NCBI RefSeq assembly: GCF_015645095.1
Contig: NZ_JADOTW010000001.1
Location: 124,001 to 188,000, forward strand
Direction of reading: 5' to 3'
DNA: 64,000 bases
Origin: Halomonas sp. 328
Lineage (GTDB): Bacteria; Pseudomonadota; Gammaproteobacteria; Pseudomonadales; Halomonadaceae
Numbering within the stretch: the stretch's first letter is position 1; each line of letters opens with the position of its first letter. Shown piece after piece: positions 48,223-57,019 of the stretch. The position numbers and the translations under genes were made by a program. The notes under the pieces were generated by a model, which ran no database searches, was not told where the DNA came from, and was given only the letters and a program-made list of their open reading frames with translations.

Positions 48223-49164
48223 GTGTCTAAATTGATGGTTTTCACCGGGAACGCCAATCCCGAACTCGCCCGTAAGATTGCCGAGGGCCTGGACAACCGG
48301 CTCGGCCATGCCACGGTCGGCCAGTTCAGCGATGGCGAAATCGCGGTCGAGATCAATGAGAACGTGCGTGGCAAGGATGTCTTTATCCTGCAGTCCACCT
48401 GCGCCCCCACCAACGACAACCTGATGGAACTGATCCTGATGGTGGACGCGCTGCGCCGCGCCTCCGCTCACCGGATCACCGCCGTGGTGCCCTACTTCGG
48501 TTACGCCCGTCAGGATCGCCGGGTGCGCTCCGCCCGGGTGCCCATCTCCGCCAAGGTGGTGGCCGACATGATGGTCAAGGCCGGCGTCGACCGGGTGATG
48601 ACCATGGACCTGCACGCGGACCAGATCCAGGGCTTCTTCGACGTGCCGGTGGACAACGTCTACGGCTCGCCGATCCTGCTCGACGATATCGAGCGCCAGA
48701 ATTACGACGACCTGGTGGTGGTCTCCCCCGACGTGGGCGGCGTGGTCCGCGCCCGGGCCATCGCCAAGCAGCTCAATGCCGACCTCGCCATCATCGACAA
48801 GCGTCGCCCCCAGGCCAACCAGGCCCAGGTGATGCACATCATCGGCGAGATCGAAGACCGCACCTGCGTGGTGGTGGACGACATGATCGATACCGCCGGC
48901 ACCCTGTGCAAGGCCGGCGAGGCCCTCAAGGATCACGGCGCCCGCCGCGTGGTGGCCTATGCCACCCATCCGATCCTCTCCGGCCCCGCCGTCGACAATA
49001 TCACCGGTTCGGTGCTCGACGAGGTGGTGGTCACCGACACCATCCCCCTCTCCGAGACCGCCCGTCGCAGCGGCAAGATTCGCCAGCTGAGCGTGGCCGG
49101 GCTGATCGCCGAGGCGATCCGCCGGGTCAGCAACGAAGAATCCGTCAGCGCCATGTTCCACTGA
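48223..49164 (+). CDS. prs: Ribose-phosphate pyrophosphokinase
   Basis: 313 residues (E. coli Prs 315). Makes PRPP from ribose 5-phosphate and ATP for nucleotide, His, Trp and NAD synthesis. Flexible catalytic loop [21 protein letters not shown]-binding signature [12 protein letters not shown], and C-terminal [13 protein letters not shown] are nearly invariant class I features. The GTG at 48223 with AAAGGTG six bases upstream aligns with the E. coli start; four codons later an ATG exists but would truncate the first strand. Confidence 0.97.
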   Translation: MSKLMVFTGNANPELARKIAEGLDNRLGHATVGQFSDGEIAVEINENVRGKDVFILQSTCAPTNDNLMELILMVDALRRASAHRITAVVPYFGYARQDRRVRSARVPISAKVVADMMVKAGVDRVMTMDLHADQIQGFFDVPVDNVYGSPILLDDIERQNYDDLVVVSPDVGGVVRARAIAKQLNADLAIIDKRRPQANQAQVMHIIGEIEDRTCVVVDDMIDTAGTLCKAGEALKDHGARRVVAYATHPILSGPAVDNITGSVLDEVVVTDTIPLSETARRSGKIRQLSVAGLIAEAIRRVSNEESVSAMFH

Positions 49165-49269
49165 GAACGCGGCGCTCGGTCGCCCGCCCGGCACCGCCGG
49201 GCCCCTGGAAAGCGTTATCGCCTGGTCGCGGGGATGGCGCTTTCTCGATCCAACCCATGAGGTTTTCCA

Positions 49270-49902
49270 ATGTCCGAATTCACTTTGACTGCCAGCGTTC
49301 GTAACGACCTGGGGAAAGGTGCGAGCCGCCGCCTGCGTCGTGCGAACCTCGAGGTGCCCGCCATCATCTACGGTGGTGAGAAGGCGCCCCAGCCGATCTC
49401 CGTCGAGAAGTCCGCCTTCTACAAGGCCATCGAGGACGAGGCCTTCTTCGCCTCCGTGATCACCCTCGACGTGGCCGGCCAGAAGGAGACCGTGGTGGTG
49501 CGTGACCTGCAGCGTCACCCCTTCAAGCCGCTGGTCACCCACGCCGACTTCCTGCGCGTCGACGCCACCCACGCCATCACCATCAAGGTGCCGCTGCACG
49601 TGGTGGGCGAAGAGCAGAGCAAGGCCATCAAGGAACAGGGCGGCGAACTGCACGTCCTGGCCAACGAGGTGGAAGTGAGCTGCCTGCCGAAGGACCTGCC
49701 CGACTTCCTGGAGATCGACATCACCGAGACCGAGATCGGTCAGACCCTGCACCTCTCCGACCTCAAGCTGCCGGAAGGCGTGACCCTGGTCGAGCTGAGC
49801 CACGGTGCCGACCACGACCAGGCCCTGGTCAACCTGACCAAGCCCAAGGTCCGTGGTGACGAGGCCGAAGGCGAAGAAGGCGGCGAAGAGAGCGCCGAGT
49901 AA
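49270..49902 (+). CDS. rplY: Large ribosomal subunit protein bL25, CTC form
   Basis: 210 residues, the long general-stress/CTC type rather than the 94-residue E. coli form. N-terminal 5S rRNA-binding barrel ([20 protein letters not shown] and [16 protein letters not shown]) and a C-terminal TL5-like domain ([37 protein letters not shown]), ending in an acidic tail [11 protein letters not shown]. Between prs and pth, the usual place in gammaproteobacteria such as Pseudomonas. Confidence 0.96.
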   Translation: MSEFTLTASVRNDLGKGASRRLRRANLEVPAIIYGGEKAPQPISVEKSAFYKAIEDEAFFASVITLDVAGQKETVVVRDLQRHPFKPLVTHADFLRVDATHAITIKVPLHVVGEEQSKAIKEQGGELHVLANEVEVSCLPKDLPDFLEIDITETEIGQTLHLSDLKLPEGVTLVELSHGADHDQALVNLTKPKVRGDEAEGEEGGEESAE

Positions 49903-49947
49903 GTCGTCGCTCCCGGGAGGCGCCCTCGCCTCCCTTCGCCCGTTCGA

Positions 49948-49975
49948 TCAAGCGCCCCGCGGGGCGCTTGATTGC
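49948..49975 (+). terminator. Hairpin between rplY and pth
   Basis: Perfect 11-bp stem TCAAGCGCCCC/GGGGCGCTTGA separated by GC, followed by TTGCTTTG. It can act as a partial terminator or attenuator ahead of pth. Confidence 0.7.
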
Positions 49976-49992
49976 TTTGTGGAGATGCCAAC

Positions 49993-50577
49993 ATGCCCCA
50001 GATCAAGGCGATCATCGGACTCGGCAACCCCGGCGCCGAGTACGAGGCGACCCGCCATAACGCCGGCGCCTGGCTGGTCCAGGCCCTGGCCCGGCGCGGG
50101 CTCAGCGAGCTGCGCCCGGAGAAGAAGTTCCTGGGCCGCTACGCCAAGGTGCGCCTGGACGGTCACGAGGTTCACCTGCTCGAGCCCACCACCTTCATGA
50201 ATCGCAGCGGCGCCGCCGTGGCGGCGCTGTGCAACTTCTACAAGCTTGCCCCGGACGAGCTGCTGGTGGCCCATGACGAACTGGATATCGCCCCCGGCAC
50301 CGCCCGCTACAAGAGCGGTGGCGGCCACGGCGGCCATAACGGCCTGCGCGATATCATCAGCGCTCTCGGCAACGACAAGACCTTCCACCGGCTGCGCATC
50401 GGCATCGGCCACCCGGGCAGCGCCAAGCAGGTGGTCAACTATGTGCTGAGCCGCCCCGGCAAGGCGGAGCTGGCCGCCATCGAGGCCGCCCTGGACGAGA
50501 TCCAGGCCACCCTCCCCGACGCCCTGGCCGGCGATTGGGCCCGGGCGATGAACCGGTTGCACGGCTTTTCCGCCTAA
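49993..50577 (+). CDS. pth: Peptidyl-tRNA hydrolase
   Basis: 194 residues. Releases peptide from prematurely dissociated peptidyl-tRNA. IIGLGNPGAEYEATRHNAG contains the catalytic His, EPTTFMNRSGAAV and VAHDELDIAPGTARYKSGGG hold the other active-site residues, and GHGGHNGLRDIISALG is the substrate-recognition loop. Start MPQIKAI has GGAG nine bases away. Confidence 0.97.
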   Translation: MPQIKAIIGLGNPGAEYEATRHNAGAWLVQALARRGLSELRPEKKFLGRYAKVRLDGHEVHLLEPTTFMNRSGAAVAALCNFYKLAPDELLVAHDELDIAPGTARYKSGGGHGGHNGLRDIISALGNDKTFHRLRIGIGHPGSAKQVVNYVLSRPGKAELAAIEAALDEIQATLPDALAGDWARAMNRLHGFSA

Positions 50578-50579
50578 GG

Positions 50580-50685
50580 CGGAAAGCTAGCTGGAAGCTG
50601 GAAAGCACCATGGCTCCACCAACACTGGGGGTAAGGTTTTTCTTCAAGCTTCCAGCCGCGAAGCGGCGCTCTTCCCGCTTATAGC
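50580..50685. repeat. Intergenic repeat family 1, copy 2
   Basis: GCTGGAAGCTGGAAAG at the left and AAGCTTCCAGCCGCGAAGCG at the right form an imperfect inverted repeat around a non-conserved centre. Bases 50647-50678 match 4117-4148 with one difference. It separates pth from ychF. Confidence 0.8.
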
Positions 50686-50758
50686 TGATCCTTGCCCCAT
50701 CTCGTACAATGGCGCCAACTTACCCCGTCCCTCGGCACAGCATTCTCAGGAACAGATT

Positions 50759-51850
50759 ATGGGTTTTAACTGCGGTATCGTCGGCCTGCCCAATGTGGGC
50801 AAGTCCACCCTCTTCAATGCGCTGACCAAGTCCGGCATCGACGCCGAGAACTTCCCCTTCTGCACCATCGAGCCCAATGTCGGTATCGTGCCGATGCCCG
50901 ATCCGCGCCTCGACAAGCTGGCCGAGATCGTCAACCCCCAGAAGGTGCTGCCCACCACCATGGAGTTCGTCGATATCGCCGGCCTGGTGGCGGGCGCCTC
51001 CAAGGGCGAGGGCCTGGGCAACCAGTTCCTGGCCAATATCCGCGAGACCCAGGCCATCGCCCATGTGGTGCGCTGCTTCGACAACGACAACGTCATCCAC
51101 GTCGCCAACCAGGTGGATCCCGCCAGCGATATCGAGACCATCAACCTGGAGCTGGCCCTGGCCGACCTGGACACCGTGGAGCGCGCCATCCAGCGCCTGG
51201 TGCGGGTCGCCAAGGGTGGCGACAAGGACGCCATCGCCACCAAGGCGATCCTCGAGCGCATCCAGCCCCACCTGGCCGAGGGCCAGCCGCTGCGTAGCTT
51301 CGGCCTCGATGACGACGAGAAGAAGGCGCTCAAGAGCTTCGGCTTCCTGACGCTCAAGCCCACCATGTATATCGCCAACGTCAACGAGGATGGTTTCGAC
51401 GACAACCCCTACCTGGACGTGGTCAAGGCCATCGCCGCCGAGGAAGGCGCCGTGGTGGTGCCGGTGTGCAACCAGATCGAGGCGGAGATCGCCGAGCTCG
51501 ACGACGAGGAACGCGCCATGTTCCTCGACGAGATGGGCATGGAGGAGCCGGGCCTGGATCGGGTGATCCGCGCCGGCTACGAGCTTCTCGGCCTGCAGAC
51601 CTACTTCACCGCCGGGGTCAAGGAGGTGCGCGCCTGGACCGTCAAGGTGGGCGCCACCGCCCCCGAGGCCGCCGGGGTGATCCACACCGACTTCCAGAAG
51701 GGCTTTATCCGCGCCGAGGTGATCGGCTACGACGACTACGTCGCCCTGGGCGGCGAGCAGGGCGCCAAGGATGCCGGCAAGTGGCGCCTGGAGGGCAAGG
51801 AGTATGTCGTCAAGGACGGCGATGTGATCCACTTCCGCTTTAACGTCTAG
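50759..51850 (+). CDS. ychF: YchF/OLA1 ribosome-associated ATPase of the Obg-like family
   Basis: 363 residues, identical to E. coli YchF in length. P-loop [15 protein letters not shown] at residues 8-22, the DIAGLV G3 region, and the altered G4 motif NVNE that switches preference from GTP to ATP. A coiled coil and C-terminal TGS domain ([13 protein letters not shown]) follow. It associates with 70S ribosomes and catalase-linked stress responses. TACAAT at 50705-50710 may be its -10. Confidence 0.97.
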   Translation: MGFNCGIVGLPNVGKSTLFNALTKSGIDAENFPFCTIEPNVGIVPMPDPRLDKLAEIVNPQKVLPTTMEFVDIAGLVAGASKGEGLGNQFLANIRETQAIAHVVRCFDNDNVIHVANQVDPASDIETINLELALADLDTVERAIQRLVRVAKGGDKDAIATKAILERIQPHLAEGQPLRSFGLDDDEKKALKSFGFLTLKPTMYIANVNEDGFDDNPYLDVVKAIAAEEGAVVVPVCNQIEAEIAELDDEERAMFLDEMGMEEPGLDRVIRAGYELLGLQTYFTAGVKEVRAWTVKVGATAPEAAGVIHTDFQKGFIRAEVIGYDDYVALGGEQGAKDAGKWRLEGKEYVVKDGDVIHFRFNV

Positions 51851-51884
51851 AATACAAGGCGTTAGCGATTAGCTCTCTCACTGT

Positions 51885-52012
51885 CGAGGCCCGAGGCTAG
51901 CCTGGGGGCAAGCACTACGCAAAGACGCTGTGAATCCATCCATGGACGCTCGACTTTTTCGTCCCTGAAAAAGACGCTTTGCTCCGGCTTGCCCCCAGCG
52001 CCTCTCAGCCAC
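51885..52012. repeat. Intergenic repeat family 2, copy C (short form)
   Basis: About 128 bases with 12-bp inverted ends CTGGGGGCAAGC (51902-51913) and GCTTGCCCCCAG (51987-51998). It keeps the GCAAAGACGCTGTGAATCCA block of copy A but lacks the central CGTTCGGAGCAG section, so it is an internally deleted form. It lies between ychF and the efflux operon. Confidence 0.85.
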
Positions 52013-52110
52013 CCTGAGTGAGGTGAGATGCCTCCGCACTTATCGCCACGGTTTTCCGACCGTGGCCGGCGCGGTAGACTCGAGGCTCGCCACCCGTCCG
52101 GGATCCGGAG

Positions 52111-52326
52111 ATGGAACTCAAGGAATTCGCCTTCGGCGGCCTCTATATCGCTCCCCTGCTGCTCTATGCCCTGCTCGGCGCCCTCGTCACCCTGGTGCTG
52201 CGCTGGGGCCTGCACCGTCTCCTGCCCGGTCGTCGGCTCTGGTTCGAGGCCTGGTTCGACGCCTCGCTGTTCCTTCTCTCGACCGCCGCCATCGCCTTCC
52301 TGGCGATCGGCCCAGGAAGCCCCTGA
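52111..52326 (+). CDS. DUF1656 small membrane protein (AaeX-like)
   Basis: 71 residues with two hydrophobic helices (IAPLLLYALLGALVTLVLRW and DASLFLLSTAAIAFLAIG). DUF1656 proteins regularly precede HlyD and FUSC partners in aromatic-acid efflux operons such as aaeXAB. CCGGAG stands directly before the ATG. The stop overlaps the next ATG as TGATG. Confidence 0.85.
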   Translation: MELKEFAFGGLYIAPLLLYALLGALVTLVLRWGLHRLLPGRRLWFEAWFDASLFLLSTAAIAFLAIGPGSP

Positions 52327-53192
52327 TGTCCACTCGACTCCGCCTGCTCGTGACCCTGGTGGTCGTGACCCTGGCCGCACTGGCCGGCCTCTGGCTTTGG
52401 TACGCCTACCTCTACACCCCCTGGACCCGGGACGGCCGGGTGCGCGCCGTGGTGATCACCCTGGCCAGCCAGGTCTCGGGGCCGGTGGAGACCCTATGGG
52501 TCACCGACGGACAAGCGGTCGAGGCCGGCGAGCCGCTGTTTCGCATCGAGCCCGGCCGTTACCAGCACCTGGTCGATGGCGCCGAGGCGACCCTGGAGCG
52601 ACGCCGCGCCGAACTCGAGCTGCGCCAGCACGAGGCCGAGCGCCGCGACCACCTGGGGGCTCAGGTCATCAGTGCCGAACATCTCGAGGCCGCGCGCATC
52701 GATCGCCGGGTGGCCGCCGCCGCCCTGGCCCAGGCCGAGAGCGAGCTGGCCCGCGCCCGCCTCGACCTGGAACACACCACCGTCACCGCCCCCGTGGCCG
52801 GCCATGTCCTCAACCTGCGACTCGCCGGCGGCAACCCTGTCGCCGCCGGCAGTCCGGTCATGGCCCTGGTTCGGGACGACTCCTGGTATGTCACCGGTTA
52901 CTTCGAGGAGACCAAGCTGCCGAGGATCCGCGTGGGGGATCCCGCCCGGGTCACGCTGATGAGCGGGGATACCACCCTCAACGGCCGGGTGGCCGCCATC
53001 GGCCGCGGCATCGCCGATGCCAATACGACGCCCGACGGCCAGTTGCTGCCCCAGGTCCAGCCGACCTTCGACTGGGTTCGCCTGGCCCAGCGTATCCCGG
53101 TGCATATCGCCCTGGACGAGCTGCCCGAGGGGCTCGCCCTCAGCGTCGGCATGACCGCCTCGGTGCGCATCCTCGACGCCGCGGCGGAGTGA
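52326..53192 (+). CDS. HlyD-family periplasmic adaptor (AaeA-like)
   Basis: 288 residues. One N-terminal membrane helix (LLVTLVVVTLAALAGLWLW), a biotinyl-lipoyl half motif (VSGPVETLWVTDGQAVEAGE), a short alpha-hairpin (ELRQHEAERRDHLGAQVISA), the second lipoyl half (VTAPVAGHVLNLRLAGGNPV) and a beta-barrel. It would link the FUSC transporter to an outer-membrane channel. Overlaps the DUF1656 stop; four bases separate it from the FUSC gene. Confidence 0.87.
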   Translation: MSTRLRLLVTLVVVTLAALAGLWLWYAYLYTPWTRDGRVRAVVITLASQVSGPVETLWVTDGQAVEAGEPLFRIEPGRYQHLVDGAEATLERRRAELELRQHEAERRDHLGAQVISAEHLEAARIDRRVAAAALAQAESELARARLDLEHTTVTAPVAGHVLNLRLAGGNPVAAGSPVMALVRDDSWYVTGYFEETKLPRIRVGDPARVTLMSGDTTLNGRVAAIGRGIADANTTPDGQLLPQVQPTFDWVRLAQRIPVHIALDELPEGLALSVGMTASVRILDAAAE

Positions 53193-53196
53193 TCCC

Positions 53197-55308
53197 GTGT
53201 CGACCTGGCGACGCGCCTACCTGCCGCCACCGGCCCGTGCCCTGCGCTTCGCCACCAAGGCCACCCTGGCCATGCTGCTGGCCCTCTACGCGGCGCTATG
53301 GCTCGACCTGGAGCGCCCCTACTGGGCGCTGATCTCGGCCGCCTTCCTGCAACTGCGCCCGCTCAGCGGCATGGTGATCGAGAAGGGGCTGAGCCAGCTG
53401 GCCGGCACCCTGGCCGGCTGCCTGGCCGGCATCGCCATCATGGCAGCCTTCGTGCAGGTGCCGCCGGCGGCCCTGGGCGCCCTGACGCTGTGGATCATGC
53501 TATGCACCTACGTGAGCTCGCTGCAGTCCAGCAATGCCGCCTATGGCTGCATCATGGCCTCGGTGACCGCCATGCTGATCGTGGTGATCGCCGCCGCGGC
53601 GCCCCAGGCCCTGTTCAGCGTGGCCGTGGAGCGGCTCACCGAGCTGAGCCTGGGCGCCCTCTGCGCGACCCTGGTCAGCGCCCTGCTCTGGCCAGTACGG
53701 GTTCGCGATCACCTGATCGACCAGGCCGACAAGGTGCTGACCCAGGCCTTCACCCATGCCGCCCAGCGCCTCGGCGACGCCGACCCCGCCACGCTCCAGG
53801 CCAGCCTGACCGCCGGCCTGATGCCCCTGACCGAACTGGAGCCCGACAGTCGCGCCGCCCGCTACGAGGATCCCGACGGCAGTGGGCGCATCCGCGCCAG
53901 CCGCCTCCTCACCCACCGCACCCTGCGCCTGATGGCGACCCTGCACGCCCTCCAGCAACTGCGCCGGGACGACCGGCTCCCCGACGAGGCCGCCTGTCAC
54001 CCCCTGCTCGCCGAGGCCGCCGAGCAGTTCGCCGCCCTCGCCGAGGGCCCCCCATCCGGGGAAGCGGGCCGGGCCCGGCTCCAGGCGCTGCGCCATCGGG
54101 TGCTGAGTGCCCTCGAGGCGCTCGAGGCCACCGAGACCGAGGAGACCGAGGTGTCGCTGCCCCCGCCGGGAGACCTGGCTCAGCAGCGCCTGCTGATCGG
54201 CCTGCGCGAGGCCCTGGGTCACGCCCTGGTGATGCTCGATGCCCGGGCGGCCATCGCCGCGCCGGGGGGCCAGCGCCTGCATGGCTGCGCCCCGGCGCGC
54301 CATCGTGACCGCCTCAGCGCCCTGCTCAATGCCCTGCGGGCCGGCGGCGCCTTCGCCCTGCTGGCCGGATTCTGGCTGGCCACCGGCTGGGAAGGCGCCA
54401 TGGGCGCGATGATGATCGCGACCCTGCTCTCGGCCCTGTTCGCCGGCTTCGAGCGTCCGGTCGGCGCCAGCGTGCTCTATCTGCAGGGGCTGCTGGCGGC
54501 CATTCCCAGTGCCCTGCTGTTCGGCCATGTGCTGCTCGCCCCCGCCAGTGGCTTCCCGCTGCTCGCCCTGTTGCTGCTCACCCCCCTCTTCCTGGGCCTG
54601 CTGGGCGCCGCCGAGCCCCGCCTGATGGGCCCCTGCCTGGCCTTCGTGATCGGCAATATCATCCTGATCATGCCCGGCAATGCCATGAGCTTCGCCGTGG
54701 ACGACTTCGTCAATCGGGCCCTGGGCATGATCATCGGCGTTACCACGGTGGTGATGGGCTTCCGGCTCCTGCCCGGCCTGCCCACCGAGCGGCGCCGTCG
54801 ACGCCTGATCCGCGCCACCGTCCATGACCTGCGGCGCCTCTACCGGCGCCCCTTGCATCAGGCGGAGGCGCGCTTCAGCGGCGCCATGGCGGATCGCCTG
54901 CTCGACCTGGCCCGCCACGACGAGGATCTGCCGGAAGCGCAGCGACACCTCTTCGCGCTGGGGCTCACCGGTCTCGACCTGGGCTATGCCGGCCTGCTGC
55001 TGCGCCGCCGCCTCGACGGCCTCGCGGCCCCCACGGTGGACGCCGCCAAGCGCCGCCTGTTCGCCGCCCTGGCCACGGCCTATGCCGCCAGCGCCGCGGG
55101 GCATCGGGACTCGCGGCTGGCGGCGGCCAGCACGGCACTGCTCGATGCCCTGGCCGACCACCCGAGGGTCTCGCCCCGGGAACGGCACCTGCTCGCGGGC
55201 CTGCTGCGCCGTCTCGACCTGGCGCTGGCCGAGACGGCGAGCCGCCACCCCGCTGCCGATCCCGCGCCCCGACTCGGCGTGGCCAGCGAACGCCCCGAGT
55301 CGGGGTGA
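53197..55308 (+). CDS. FUSC-family efflux transporter (AaeB-like)
   Basis: 703 residues (E. coli AaeB 655). Two membrane blocks are evident, about residues 20-180 (ATLAMLLALYAALWLDLERP, YWALISAAFLQLRPLSGMVI) and about 385-530 (FALLAGFWLATGWEGAMGAM), with a long cytoplasmic helical section between and after. Family members extrude aromatic carboxylic acids such as p-hydroxybenzoate; the substrate here is not known. GTG start with GGAG about eight bases away. No LysR regulator such as aaeR is adjacent. Confidence 0.87.
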   Translation: MSTWRRAYLPPPARALRFATKATLAMLLALYAALWLDLERPYWALISAAFLQLRPLSGMVIEKGLSQLAGTLAGCLAGIAIMAAFVQVPPAALGALTLWIMLCTYVSSLQSSNAAYGCIMASVTAMLIVVIAAAAPQALFSVAVERLTELSLGALCATLVSALLWPVRVRDHLIDQADKVLTQAFTHAAQRLGDADPATLQASLTAGLMPLTELEPDSRAARYEDPDGSGRIRASRLLTHRTLRLMATLHALQQLRRDDRLPDEAACHPLLAEAAEQFAALAEGPPSGEAGRARLQALRHRVLSALEALEATETEETEVSLPPPGDLAQQRLLIGLREALGHALVMLDARAAIAAPGGQRLHGCAPARHRDRLSALLNALRAGGAFALLAGFWLATGWEGAMGAMMIATLLSALFAGFERPVGASVLYLQGLLAAIPSALLFGHVLLAPASGFPLLALLLLTPLFLGLLGAAEPRLMGPCLAFVIGNIILIMPGNAMSFAVDDFVNRALGMIIGVTTVVMGFRLLPGLPTERRRRRLIRATVHDLRRLYRRPLHQAEARFSGAMADRLLDLARHDEDLPEAQRHLFALGLTGLDLGYAGLLLRRRLDGLAAPTVDAAKRRLFAALATAYAASAAGHRDSRLAAASTALLDALADHPRVSPRERHLLAGLLRRLDLALAETASRHPAADPAPRLGVASERPESG

Positions 55309-55332
55309 TCGCGCGAAGCGGGTCAAAAAGTG

Positions 55333-55362
55333 TTGACGTATCAGGCCCTTGTTGAGTAGTAT
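55333..55362 (+). promoter_or_regulatory. Promoter of tRNA-Met
   Basis: TTGACG (55333-55338), an 18-bp spacer and TAGTAT (55357-55362), ending ten bases before the mature tRNA 5' end. Confidence 0.65.
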
Positions 55363-55372
55363 ACGCGCCGTT

Positions 55373-55449
55373 GGCTACGTAGCTCAGCTGGTTAGAGCAC
55401 ATCACTCATAATGATGGGGTCCCCTGTTCGAATCAGGGCGTAGCCACCA
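55373..55449 (+). tRNA. tRNA-Met, elongator (anticodon CAT)
   Basis: 77 bases including the encoded CCA. Acceptor GGCTACG/CGTAGCC, D-arm AGCTCAGCTGGTTAGAGC, anticodon stem CATCA/TGATG with loop CTCATAA and CAT at 55407-55409, T-loop TTCGAAT. The paired 1-72 bases and lack of the three G-C pairs at the anticodon stem base exclude initiator tRNA. A tRNA-Ile2 (lysidine-modified CAT) cannot be fully excluded by eye. Confidence 0.92.
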
Positions 55450-55460
55450 AAGACACGAGA

Positions 55461-55492
55461 AAACGCCCGCCTGGTTCGCCAGGCGGGCGTTT
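55461..55492 (+). terminator. Rho-independent terminator after tRNA-Met
   Basis: 14-bp stem AAACGCCCGCCTGG/CCAGGCGGGCGTTT with a stable TTCG tetraloop, followed by TCGTTT. Eleven bases beyond the tRNA. Confidence 0.92.
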
Positions 55493-55587
55493 TCGTTTGG
55501 CCTCGAGCCGAGCCTCACGGACGAGGAACGGGGGCGCCAGGCGCCCCCGCTCGATTTACGCCGGCTTGTTTTACGCCGGCTTGGGCA

Positions 55588-56886
55588 TCACACCAGCTCG
55601 GCGCGATTGACGAAACCGGTCAGCACCCGGATCAACTGGTCGGCGTCGCGCACCCCGCAGGTCTCGCGGATCGAGTGCATGCCCCACTGGGGTACCCCCA
55701 CGTCCAGGGTCGGCACGCCGAGTTCGCTGGCGGTGATCGGGCCGATGGTGCTGCCGCAGCCCATGTCGGCGCGGGTCACGAAGGTCTGCACCGGCACCCC
55801 CGCCGCCTGGCAGAGGTCGCGGAACATCGCCGCGGTGGCGCTATTGGTGGCGTAGCGCTGGTTGGCATTGACCTTGATCACCGGCCCGCCGTTGATCGCC
55901 GGGCCATGGCCGGCGTCATGCTTGTCGGCGAAGTTGGGGTGCAGGGCATGGGCGTTGTCGCAGGAGATCATCCGCGAGGCCTGGATCAGGCGGATAAAGC
56001 CCTCGTCGCCGCCCTCCCCCAACTGGCCATTGAGGCGCCGCAGCACGTCTTCCAGGAAGGGCCCCTGGGCGCCGCAGGCGCTGGCGCTGCCCACCTCTTC
56101 GTGATCGGTGGCCACCAGCACGGCGCCCTGCTCGCCATCCGAGGCCAGCAGCGCCTCCAGGCCGATAAAGCAGGAGAGCAGGTTGTCCAGGCGGGCACTG
56201 GCGATCAGCTCGCCCTCCACGCCGACCCGGGCCGGCGGCTGGGTGTCATACAGGGCCAGCTCGAAATCGAGCAGCGACACCCCCTCCAGGCCATGCTGCT
56301 CGTAGAGCCAGCGCTTGATCAGCGCCTCGAAGTCCGTCGCCTGGCCACCCTGCAGCAGCACCGGCGCCATCTCGGTCTGGGGGTTGATGGCGCGGCCGTT
56401 GTTGGCCTCGCGGTCCAGGTGGATGGCCAGGCTGGGCACCATGGCCACCGGCCGCGGCACGTTGAGCAGGACCCCCTGGATGCGTCCGTCGTCGCGGCGC
56501 AGATGCACCCGCCCGGCCAGGCCCAGGTCGCGGTCGAACCAGGGTGCCAGCAGCGCCCCGCCGTAGACCTCGATGCCGAGCTGCAACCAGCCATGGGCGG
56601 TCTTGGCGGCGTTGGGCTTGAGGCGCAGGCCGGGGCTATCGGTATGGGCGCCGATCATGCGCAGGTCGGCCAAGGGCCCCCGGGGCAGCTGCAGGGCGAT
56701 GATCGAGGAGTCGTTGCGGGTCACATAGACCTTCTCCCCCGGGCTCAGCCGCCAGCCGGCCGTCTCGTCCAGGCGACGGTAACCGGCCTGCTCCAGGCGC
56801 TGCGCCATATTGGCGACCGCGTGCCAGGGAGTCGGGGAACGCTGCAGGAAGCCGAGCAGGCGCTCGAGGGTAGGCAAATGGGGCAT
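55588..56886 (-). CDS. apeB: M18-family aminopeptidase ApeB
   Basis: 432 residues. A cytosolic, di-metal, dodecameric aminopeptidase that removes N-terminal acidic or neutral residues. Metal ligands and base are seen in [35 protein letters not shown] with the catalytic Glu pair, and [10 protein letters not shown] near the C-terminus. Start [12 protein letters not shown] has GAGGATC in front. Divergent from prc. Confidence 0.94.
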   Translation of the reverse strand: MPHLPTLERLLGFLQRSPTPWHAVANMAQRLEQAGYRRLDETAGWRLSPGEKVYVTRNDSSIIALQLPRGPLADLRMIGAHTDSPGLRLKPNAAKTAHGWLQLGIEVYGGALLAPWFDRDLGLAGRVHLRRDDGRIQGVLLNVPRPVAMVPSLAIHLDREANNGRAINPQTEMAPVLLQGGQATDFEALIKRWLYEQHGLEGVSLLDFELALYDTQPPARVGVEGELIASARLDNLLSCFIGLEALLASDGEQGAVLVATDHEEVGSASACGAQGPFLEDVLRRLNGQLGEGGDEGFIRLIQASRMISCDNAHALHPNFADKHDAGHGPAINGGPVIKVNANQRYATNSATAAMFRDLCQAAGVPVQTFVTRADMGCGSTIGPITASELGVPTLDVGVPQWGMHSIRETCGVRDADQLIRVLTGFVNRAELV

Positions 56887-57019
56887 GGGGATCCTCGCAG
56901 AAGGGTCTGTGTCTGGCGACAAGGGCTGCTACAATGCCGGTTCGGTCGGTGCAACCCTACGGCCGCATGCGTGTCTTCTAAGGATGGGAAGTGTACATGA
57001 ATTCGGGAGTGCTTCATTG

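Noticed and set aside
55373-55449. Initiator tRNA-fMet
   Set aside because: The acceptor 1-72 bases are paired (G-C) and the anticodon stem lacks the three consecutive G-C pairs of initiators.
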